Assembly: GCA_032622095.1 (NCBI GenBank)
Contig: CP136062.1
Location: 132,079,282 to 132,143,281 of the forward strand
Direction: 5' to 3'
DNA from: Siphonodentalium dalli
Lineage: Eukaryota; Mollusca; Scaphopoda; Gadilida; Siphonodentaliidae
DNA: 64,000 nt
Below, in pieces: positions 12,901 through 24,500 of this stretch (position 1 is the first letter of the stretch; every line of letters begins with the position of its first letter). Below the pieces are notes generated by a model. That model made no database searches. It was not told the origin of the DNA and worked only from the letters and a program-made list of their open reading frames with translations. The translations under genes and the position numbers were made by a program.

Positions 12901-15900
12901 TTGATTGAAATTTGGTATATAGGTGTCTCCCAAGAATATCTCGGATGAGTTCGAAAACCGGCCTCGTCCGATAAAATTTGATAGAGTTATGGCCCTTAAT
13001 TAGTCATTTTTCACGAATTTTCAGCTTGTTAGCGCGATAACTTCAACAAACATTATCCGATTTGATTGAAATTTGGTATATAGGTGTCTCCCAAGAATAT
13101 CTCGGATGAGTTCGAAAACCGGCCTCGTCCGATAAAATTTGATAGAATTATGGCCCTTAATTAGTCATTTTTCACGAATTTTCAGCTCGTTAGCGCGATA
13201 ACTTCAACAAACGTTATCCGATTTGATTGAAATTTGGTATATAGGTGTCTCCCAAGAATATCTCGGATGAGTTCGAAAACCGGCCTGGTCCGATAAAATT
13301 TGATAGAGTTACGGCCCTTAATTAGTCATTTTTCACGAATTTTCAGCTTGTTAGCGCGATAACTTCAACAAACGTTATCCGATTTGATTGAAATTTGGTA
13401 TATAGGTGTCTCCCAAGAATATCTCGGATGAGTTCGAAAACCGGCCTCGTCCGATAAAATTTGATAGAGTTATGGCCCTTAATTAGTCATTTTTCACGAA
13501 TTTTCAGCTTGTTAGCGCGATAACTTCAACAAACATTATCCGATTTGATTGAAATTTGGTATATAGGTGTCTCCCAAGAATATCTCGGATGAGTTCGAAA
13601 ACCGGCCTCGTCCGATAAAATTTGATAGAGTTATGGCCCTTAATTAGTCATTTTTCATGAATTTTCAGCTTGTTAGCGCGATAACTTCAACAAACGTTAT
13701 CCGATTTGATTGAAATTTGGTATATAGGTGTCTCCCAAGAAATCTCGGTCGAGTTCGAAAACCGGCCAGGTCCGATAAAATTTGATAAGAGTTATGGCCC
13801 TTAATTAGTCATTTTTCACGAATTTTCAGCTTGTTAGCGCGATAACTTCAACAAACGTTATCCGATTTGATTGAAATTTGGTATATAAGTGTCTTCCAAT
13901 AATATCCTGGACGAGTTCGAAAACCAGCCTGGCCCAATAAAATTTGATAGAGTTATGGCCCTTAATTTGTCATTTTTCGTGAATTTTTAGCTCGTTAGCG
14001 CGATAACTTCAACAAACGTCCTCCGATTTGTTTAAAATTTGGAATAGACATACTTGCCAAGAATATTTCGGACGAGTTCGAAAACCAGCCTGGCCCGATA
14101 AAATTTGATGGAGTTATGGCCCTTAATTAGTCATTTTTCGATTTTACCTATTAATTAGTCTACCGATACTGATGCACACCAATTGGCGGTAGCCACCGGC
14201 GGTAAGCCACCGAAAACGAGACACAGCATCTCTGATGCCACCTCTTGTTGAAGAAATGTTTTATGAACTGAGGCCAGATAAACAAAAATAGTTTGAATGA
14301 AGTTTTCATTGGCTTTTTTTTAAAACAATCTGGCCATTGACCAATTTGGCCACTGACAGCGCGAAACCTGGTTGTAAGACCACATCTTCAGATGCATATT
14401 TTGCAGTATTCGGTTAGGGTTAGGGTTAGGGTTAGGGTTAGGGTTAGGGTTAGAAAAACTTTGGTCAAATTAAATACTCATTTTCTGGGTTCACAATTGA
14501 TGACTAAATTATGTTTTTATCCCCCGCCAAATTTAAAATTTGCGGTCCGTTTGTCGTGCCGTCCGTCTGTCCGTCCGTCCCGAATTTGTAAAAGTCATAA
14601 CTTGAACAAATGTAAACGGTTTCAAAGATTTGTGGTATATGAGTTCACCTGACCATTACCTAGAATGAGTTCGCAAGCCAGGTCTGGCCAGATATTTTTA
14701 CCGGAGTTATTGGACTTTGTTTATTATTTTTGTTGAATTTACCAAATAGCAAATAGACGACGTCACAGGGCTCATTTCCACAAATCTCAACGGATTTCAA
14801 AGATATTTGGTACATGAGTTCACCTGAACATTACCTAGAATGTGTTCGCAAGCCAGGTCCGGCCAGATATTTTTACCGGAGTTATTGGACTTTGTTTATT
14901 ATTTTTGTCGAATTTACCAAATAGCAAATAGACGACGTCACAGGGCTCATTTCCACAAATGTCAACGGATTTCCAAGATTTTTGGTATATGAGTTTCAGG
15001 GTTCGTACACCTCCTGAAATTCCTTGAAACTCCTTGAATTTGGTAATAACCTTTCAAGGGCCCTGGAAAACTCCTTAAATATATAAAGGTATATGAATCT
15101 CCTGGAAAACTCCTTAAATTTTAGTATTATTGGTTCATGATGCCCTTTTAATGTTAATAATATTTATTTAGAATCTTCCGTAGTCGCCAATCTAGCGACA
15201 AATTATGTCTACCACATACAGAGCATTTATAATGAAACAGACTATAGTTGGGGTATGCAGTAACACTGGAAATCCCCAATCTATTATTGTATATTTTTAC
15301 CAGGAAGAAGTTAAATTATGGGATATCTTTTGTGTTTTACACACGTGCGTGAAGCGTGAAAATTGTGTCAAATTCTTTTGTCAATAACAATGCCCGGTGG
15401 GAAGTGTATTTTTAATCCGGATTGGCTAACAAAGGATCAATACAAACTATGGGTTCAGCGTCATGGTTCAGATAAACATCGTGCGTATTGTGTCCTTTGC
15501 AAAAGTTCGTTTGATGTAGCGAATATGGGTGAATCGGCGTTGGTCAGCCACACCAAATCAAAAAAGCATAGGACAGCCAGTGGCGGACAGACTTCATCGC
15601 AGACGCTTGCCAACTTTAATTATCAAATGCCAGCATTCACATAATATAATGGTAGACATAGTAAGGTATGGTTATAGTATAACATACAAGATTGCAAAGT
15701 TGTCTCTTTTTGACTATTATATAAGGGCCCAGAGGTCTAACTGCAACAACTAGAACAGGCTGTGTTATTACCCTTTCGGTTTAGTGTAACATTACACCTA
15801 AAAACATTGTAAGTGACAACAAAAATATATGGTACCTTAGTATTAGTATTGACTCCTTGAATTTTCCTCATAACTCCTGGAAAACTCCTTGAATTTAGCT

Positions 15901-18540
15901 TTGTCTCAGGTGTGGGAACCCTGGAGTTTACATGACCAGTATCTAGAACGAGTTCGCAAACCAGGTCTTGCCGGATATTTTCAGCAGAATTTTTGGACTT
16001 TGTTTATTATTTTGGTGCTAATGGACATCACATGGCTAGTACCTAAAATGGGTTCGCAAGCCAGGCTTTTTGACAAAATCCCACCTCTTGTTTAGCACAT
16101 ACTGAGAACGCAAACATTATTGAGAATGCACTTCCCCAACTGCACATTTCGGCGGGGGATACCGCCGTCTGCGACTGCTTGTTTAAATATATAACTATCT
16201 GACTCTATGTCACGTCTAGACCTGTTTACTTTTAAAATTGGAAATCTGGAGATTTGTCCTCAGAAAGATGGAGATTTAGTGAAAAATCTGGAGATTTTTT
16301 TCAATGAGAATATCACGAAAAAAAACTTCATATTTTTCATTTAAATGTCATATTGTGTTTATTGCATTGGGTTTTGTGTATAATAAAGGGTCAATTTTAT
16401 GTTACACATTGTTTATTCAGTAATAGTAATAAATATATGATCATAATTAACATAATAACAGTGCTGCTTTTATAACACGTCCCAGATGTGGAAATCTTTT
16501 ATCGCCTGTCACAGTTCGTTAGTTTATTAATGTTATCCAATAACATCACAACGATCTTCTTCGTGATTGAAAGGTGGAAGGTCAGTCACAGTTTTGTAAT
16601 CCAACAGCTCATCTGCTAGGCTATCAAACTGTTTATCGGTGGAAATAAGTCCGAAACGTTTTGAAAAATTCACAAGAGATGACTCCTTTACATTGTCCCT
16701 CACTTCAACTTTCGGATTCAGAACTTTAAGGTCCTCGAATATCAGTTCACCAAACGGAAACTTCGCAATCATTTTGTCAACAATTTGCGCACGCTCTTAA
16801 AGAACTTCCGGAGCACCGATACGATTACGTCATCTTCTATTTCGGTCATATAATTGCGCGCTGCTGTTCCAATGGAAAGTATGTCACTGCCCAGCTGGTT
16901 CTCTGTTAACCCATATTGTACCAAAGTAATGTTTGTCTGTTGATTGATTGTCGCTGTTTTCCCAAACTTCCCTAAGAAGAAATTTCGAATCGTATCTACG
17001 TTTTTTCGTTGGCGTATCTGCAGAATAACGTTTGCGTTTCTTAGTGGGCGTCTCAGACATTTTTATGAATTTTATCCCAACAAAAATAAACCTGTGTTAT
17101 TTATACCCAGATAAAGGAAGGCTTTATAATCCTTGTCTGGACATTGAAGCCCACATTTACTTACTCAACGCTGTTAAACAAAAGAGAGTCGACCTTGTGT
17201 CAACATCGTGTCGCTGTTTGACTCGCAGGCGATATAATTTCTAATTGATTTGTAACACTATAGCGTGTATGGCTTAATGCTTGATACTGCCGTCGGCTAA
17301 TTTGGGGTTTATCTTTTGAAATCGGGAGATTTGGTTTCCCGATCGGGAGCACATGAGATGACACAAAATCGGGAGACTCCCGCCGAAATCGGGAAAGTAA
17401 ACAGGTCTAGTCACGTCGCTGACACCATATACTCCAACTAATCAAGTAATGGGGTGTGTTAGTTGTCATTGCTATTTTTGCCGAAATAAAACAACAGTTC
17501 TGTTTATTATCGTGAGGTGTTGAATACCTATAGTTGTATTAATAACCTTTATGGTGTGAAGCCCTGTTGTTATTATAAGACGGGAGGCAGTACATCCAAT
17601 TATTGGACAATGCATTTACGTATTTCAACTTACATACCGCCTAATCAACAAAATAATAATCATTATGATATTACTAGTGCAGAGATTAAGATTTTTAACG
17701 TTTAGTAATCGCCATTGTACAACCATCACCATTCCATCAATGCTCCCCTTACAACATAAATTTGGGTTGTCATCGTATGATGTACGAAACCCGCGTGTCA
17801 AAAAAATGGCAATATTTTATCACCTAACTTCGTTGATCTATTCAGCGCTTTTTAAATTAGATTTCTGTCTCCATTTGATGTGAAAAAAAAGTTTGGCCAA
17901 ATTAATTTTTTTGTGCCCAATTTCGAAAAAAAATGGCCATTGGCCACTTTGTCCACTGACAGCGCGAACACTGATATTTTCATTTGCATATATTTTCGTT
18001 GCACAGAAATGTGGTCATAACATACAAGATGGAGGTTCCGAGACAGACGTGACATCTGTAGAAATGTCTGATGAGGATCGACAGAGAAGCATTGAGAACT
18101 TAGACAGCACTCCACAGCAGAATGGGATCACAACGAATGGGTTTAAAGCACGACCTCATCAGCAGCAACAACAACAACCTCAAACATTACAGAAAGAATT
18201 CCAACTAATAAATCTCAGTATTCCCAACGTGGCCATTGATGAGGTGAATACAATCAAACTACACTTACCAGATTGTGAACATATTGGCAATATGTTATCA
18301 CTTCTCTATCGTGAAATAAGTGCATAAGGATTCCTATTTAATGGTGGTAAATGATCAAATAATAAGTTAAACAATGTCTAAACATTTCCTGAGGGAACTA
18401 TTCATCAATGGGTATATAGTAAAGAATGTATTGAATGACTGTACCTGTTAAAACTCATTTCTACTTAATAATTGGCATCTCAAAGATTTACACCAAAAAT
18501 AGAATTTTTTTTATGATATCTCATATATATTTTGAAGACC

Positions 18541-18585
<45 letters not shown>

Positions 18586-21500
18586 TTGTCTGTCATTTAT
18601 ACAAATCTACGATTCTCGACCGATCGGGACGAAACTTGGTACGTGTGTGTAGTTTGACCAGGCGGTCGTCGTTGTCGTATTGGCGAGCCCGTGCGACGCC
18701 CGTGCAGCGCATGCGCAGACGAGATCTCGGAAACGGGTGGAGTTATCGACTTGAAATTTGCTATGTGAATGTATCTTGCCCCGGATACAAATTTTATCGG
18801 ATCGCCGAGCCCGTGCGACGCCAGCTTCGCGCATGCGCAGACGACATCTCGGAAACGGGTGGAGCTATCGACTTGAAATTTGCTATGTGAATGTATCTTG
18901 CCCCGGATACGAATTTTATCGGGTCGCCGAGCCCGTGCGACGCCAGCTTCGCGCATGCGCAGACCAGATCTCGGAAACGGGTGGAGCTATCGACTTGAAA
19001 TTTGGTATGTGAATGTATCTTGCCCCAGATACGAATTTTATCGGGTCGCCGAGCCCGTGCGACGCCAGCTTCGCGCATGCGCAGACCAGATCTCGGAAAC
19101 GGGTGGAGCTATCGACTTGAAACTTGGTTTTTGAATAGCCCGGACAACGTCGGGCTCATTGGCTAGTCCCATATATATTTGAAGACCTCTGTATGTTTGT
19201 CCGTATGTCTGTCTGTCTGTCATTTATACAAATCTACGATTCTCGACCGATCGGGACGAAACTTGGTACGTGTGTGTAGTTTGACCAGGCGGTCGTTGTT
19301 GTCGTATTGGCGACCCCATGCGACGCCCGTGCAGCGCATGCGCAGACGAGATCTCGGAAACGGGTGGAGCTATCGACTTGAAATTTGCTATGTGAATGTA
19401 TCTTGCCCTGGATACAAATTTTATCGGGTCGCCGAGCCCGTGCGACGCCAGCTTCGCGCATGCGCAGACGAGATCTCGGAAACGGGTGGAGCTATCGACT
19501 TGAAATTTGCTATGTGAATGTATCTTGCCCCGGATACGAATTTTATCGGGTCGCCGAGCCCGTGCGACGCCAGCTTCGCGCATGCGCAGACGAGATCACG
19601 GAAACGGGTGGAGCTATCGACTTGAAATTTTCTATGTGAATGTATCTTGCCCCGGATACGAATTTTATCGGGTCGCCGAGCCCGTGCGACGCCAGCTTCG
19701 CGCATGCGCAGACCAGATCTCGGAAACGGGTGGAGCTATCGACTTGAAATTTGGTATGTGAATGTATCTTGCCCCGGATACAAATTTTATCGGGTTGCCG
19801 AGCCCGTGCGACGCCAGCTTCGCGCATGCGCAGACCAGATCTCGGAAATGGGTAGAGCTATCGACTTGTAATTTGTTTTTTTAATAGCCCGGACAACGTG
19901 CGACGCCCGTGCAGCGCATGCGCAGACGAGATCTCGGAAACGGGTGGAGCTATCGACTTGAAATTTGCTATGTGAATGTATCTTGCCCCGGATACAAATT
20001 TTATCAGGTCGCCGAGCCCGTGCGACGCCAGCTTCGCGCATGCGCAGACCAGATCTCGGATTTTGAATAGCCCGGACGTCTTTAGCCCGGACAACGTCGG
20101 GCTCATCGGCTAGTCTATTATATATTTTGGAACTTCTGTCTGTGTATATGTATGTAGGTGTGTTATAGACTTGAAAACTGCTTGACCAATCCGACTCAAA
20201 TTTGGTATTTAGGCCTACTTTGATCCTGTGAACAATATGGGTGGGTCCAATTTCATGTGCGACCATGTCCTTGACCTTGATCTCGCTCATATATGCTCAT
20301 ATAGGCATTTTCTGGATTCCCCATCAGACTCAATTTTGCAACGTCCACAAACAAGTCCAGACGCTGTATATTCTGCCCAGATGGAGGCGATCACAAAGAA
20401 ATCCCTAAATAGCTTGGATGAAGTCGGGCACATCAGCTAGTTATAATATAAAAGTATTTTACATATTTATTGACCTATTTTAATTCTCGAAACTGAGCAG
20501 GAATGTGACGACAGATAAAATTGTTAGGTGGTTGAGTGGAACAAGTAAGTTTTTATGTTGTGCCAACAATTTTCATGCCATATTTTTATTAAGGCAAAAG
20601 ACCACAAATTTGTATGAGTAATCATGTTTCAAATGATCACATTGTGGAGGAAATTGAAAACAATTGCACAGCGATGCAAAGGAGTTTTAGAAGTATTTAT
20701 AAGAACGAAGTTGCAGACATATTCACGCTTGAAAAATTTGAGGAATAATTCTGACCGCTTTCTTCAGATGGATCCAATAAGGCGATCTTGCAGTGTGAAA
20801 GCTACATGTGGATCATATAACATCAGCATGGTGATAACCTTCCCAAAGAATTACCCTAACAACGAACCGCTTAAATTTGAGATTATCAGCACTACACTGG
20901 ACCAGATATCACAGCTAGAACTGCTTAAGGTTAGTGTCATGGTTAACCCAATCATGACAGGAGCTTCCTGAAATTTGCCGAACACTCTATACCAAGGTCA
21001 TGGTAAATATTGTTAGGCCAATGTATTCTATTATATATGTGAGGCTCGCTATGGGAGACTCGCATATATATAAGAGAATGTATTGGCACAGGGTTTTTGC
21101 AAAATATCAGGAAGCTGTAGTCATTGAAGGGTTAAGACAGGGTTTCTGCTAGTGGTTGTGGGAATGTGGCCGTATTTGGGAAGCGCATACTCTGCGCCCT
21201 GTCAGGAGAAAATTTGGAAGTTTATCACTGAAAAGTAGCTCTTGAGACAACAAACAGGAACATTGAAGCTTTGTATAGAAACCAAATTAAAACAGATTGT
21301 CTTTCTTTGATCTCAAGTTAATGAACTGAAAGCATGTAAGCACCTCAATATACAGTGGATGCATTTGGTTTATAAAAAATTTGTTTGGAATTTGAGTTTA
21401 TTTTTCAGTTTTGCGACTGTTCTTCATTTCAGACTCTGTCTGAGATTTCTCGAAAGCATGTAGAGAGGAATATAAACTGCTTAGAAGCCTGTGTTAGAGG

Positions 21501-24500
21501 ACTACAGTCAACACTTGATAATATGTCCGTGGTAAGAATACTGATTATACTGCTGATTATACACTTAAGAGATGGTGTATTTCTCTCCTGTCACAATTAC
21601 AAAAACATAATTTTTATAAATCCTGATTTTAAGAACTCTATAGTTGAAATGTTATTTGCCATGATTTATGGTGCTAACAAGATAGAGTTCTTCTTGGAAC
21701 ACTCCGAACGTTCTCGCACATATTTCTGTTCTAAAAATAGTGCATAAACTGTCCAGCAAATGTGATATGATATTCGACACAAAATTGATATCAATTAATA
21801 GAACTTGTCCAGACAGGTGTCTTCGATTCATATCTATTATTTTGTACCTCAGAATCTATATAAAACATGCTTGAAGAGATATATAATCTTTAAATGAGTT
21901 CAAATTGTTTGGATTGATTCAGTGATAACTATATCATAGAGATACATTATCGAACTACTTTTAGATATTCTGATGAAGATGGTACAAAATCAGGGTTTCC
22001 CTCTAGGGTCTAAATGTTGGGTCTGTATAACCTAGGATGGGACAGGTCGACCATGGTTCGGGCCCGTGCTATGTGCATTTTGGAAATTTATTATCCGAAA
22101 ACTCCCACATTTCCTTGCACCTGAATATAGACACACAGGTGTATTTGATGTTAACAAAATGAAATCATTGAATCCTGTAAGGTCTGCTGGCATTGCTTAA
22201 TGCTTATAAATATGTATTTATCAACGTGATGTGCATTGCGATCTTCACCTCATTTTAAAAAAACGGAAATCCTCGAAGTCATTCGATGGACAAACATATA
22301 GAGTTATCACTCCTGGAACAATTTGACAAAGAACATAGAGGTGCCTCGGGGGAATATTAACAACATAGCCAGGTGTGTTGGGTTTAAATGATATGTCTTT
22401 CTCAGAATTCATGTTCAGAAATGAACTATGTTATGAATAATTTGAGTACTGAAGTTTAAGATCGATATATCCCCTGAATAGACTCGTTATTTCTGCAAGT
22501 ATTTTTTATATGCTTTGACAGAACAATCAGATGATTATTTTCATCAGTTCTATAGTAGATTATTCCTATAATCGAAAAGATGACAGTGCGGAGCAACTGC
22601 AATTATGTTCTGTTATTTCTAATTGATCATTTTGTGTTATTGGTGCGAAATAGTGTGTTATGTGTAGGTGCTTGCACTTGAGATCACTCAGTTTGACGAA
22701 ATGACTCTTCAAATTTATTCCGAGAGAAATCAAAGCAACCAGACCCATGCAAAACAACTTTGATTTAATACATTGATTCATGCAGTCCCCTTTTCTTTTT
22801 CTTTTTTTTATATGGCACCAAAACTGGGTCTATTTTATGGAGCCTGTGCCGCCCTAGCGGAAACCCGGACATTACATAGTCATTATTTCTTTTCTGTCCT
22901 TTCTGTTTCTTTGTTCCATTTTGGTACTAAAAGTTATACTACCATCTGAGAATCACCCACATATGAAACTTGAATCCATTATAAAGATAAGGTATCAATT
23001 TATTGGAACTTATTTTGCCATTTCTGAATTTATTTGGTCATTTTTCAGAAACTTTGACCTAAATGAATAACCAAATTATAGGATCATTAAGGAAACTAAA
23101 ACTGAAAATAAGAAGATATAAGACACACACCCAAAAACAAAATAACTAATAAATTTTGAAATGTAAAATTTACTTTATACAGGGGCACAAATGAGATCAG
23201 CAAAAACTCTAAAACAGTTCTAGCCGGTATGGTATATCGACATAAACGTGCAGTGAGCACTGAGTTATCTATTGTTGATACAGTGTAGAATTGCCATGCC
23301 TTTCCGGGAGTGCAGGATCTGGGAGGGTTAAAAGTTCTGTGTGTATTGCAGGCTGAAGAGAGGCTCACTCCGGACTCGGAAATCTATAACCTGCAGCAGG
23401 CCCCTATTCCTACGTGGACTCCCATACATATGCCTTATAATATCGGAAACTACAACTACCAGGATAGGAAGGTTCCCTTCCCTCGTACCAGCGGGGCTAG
23501 ATTCTGTAGTGCAGGTATGTTATTAGTTATGTTCGGTTCCACATATGTGTTGCTATTACTAGTGAAAGTGATTTGAGTCCGGTGTTCTTTGTGACTATAC
23601 ATGGTCATTTGGTTAAGATGTTGTGCTGAAAGCATAGGTATCCTTACACTATTATCAAGGCTATTTAACATAACCCTAGATTTGTTCATTTTTTAAAAGA
23701 TTTATTAGCAATGTTTGGGCTTCAACCATTGAAAAACTTCAGGTCTACTAGACTTATGCCTATTTTCAAACTGATTTATGACCTTTTGAGTTCATAAAAA
23801 TCTATTTTGGCATGTGCTGCAATAACAATAACAATATGTAGCAACCTGAAAATATGTCACATGACTACAATTTAGAAAAATGCCTGTTTTCACCCTTATT
23901 TGAACTGACATTTGTCAAATTTTGCCTGTATTTGACCCAAAATATTAAAATACAGGTTCTTGTATTTCACTGGAATTCAGGAAAAGAAGCAGTATGAAAG
24001 ATACTTTGAAAATAAGCCACAAAAACCATAGGTAGTCCGCTTACTTTTCTCACAAAATCCTCAATTGCATGCCACTTCTGGATTCATAGAAAAACAGACG
24101 TAATTTTGGCAAATTTCGACATCGGAGCAGCATATATCTGGCTTAATTGACAGGTCAAGTCATCAAAATAGCATAAATGAGTATATAAGCTTATAGGCAA
24201 TTAAAACACCATCCAAATAAGCCTATTTACCCTGGTATAATAAACATGATCAAATACTCATTGCTGTAAAAAATACTGTCTAATTATAGCACAGGGGTCG
24301 ATGACCCCCAGGCGCGACTAAACAATATCTCCATTTCACACTTTCTGTATTTTGTGTGATATGCAAAATGGGTTATCTGTTTGTTTAGTAGATGTTCATT
24401 GCATCGCAATTTTGTCAGCATCTGAACATGGCATAAATACATCTGATTTCTATGGCATCTCTCTGATTAGTGTGCGAATGTTTAATACACAACTCTTCGC

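Larger units (their letters stand above)
14517..16183. mobile_element. Helentron-like non-autonomous element, split by a hAT
   Basis: The left end tatcccccgcc is an exact inverse of ggcgggggata near the right end, followed by a short tail ending CTTGTTT. Within are a ccgtctgtccgtccgtcc microsatellite, a ccgccaaatttaaaatttgc gg palindrome at the head, and about three core units with 'ttaccggagttattggactt'. The insert at 14997-15923 interrupts one core unit. Confidence 0.65.

Noticed and set aside
12541-14150. CRISPR array
   Set aside because: Regularly spaced repeats, but units are contiguous 161-bp tandem copies without unique spacers, in an animal intron.
14392-14652. 86-codon frame with (VR)n
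   Set aside because: Translation of the telomere-type repeat and the CCGT microsatellite.
18597-20290. Many overlapping frames of 75-167 codons on both strands in the 18.6-20.3 kb block
   Set aside because: They are translations of the 122-bp GC-rich tandem unit in successive frames, present on both strands and shifting with each unit; no start context, splice sites or domains.
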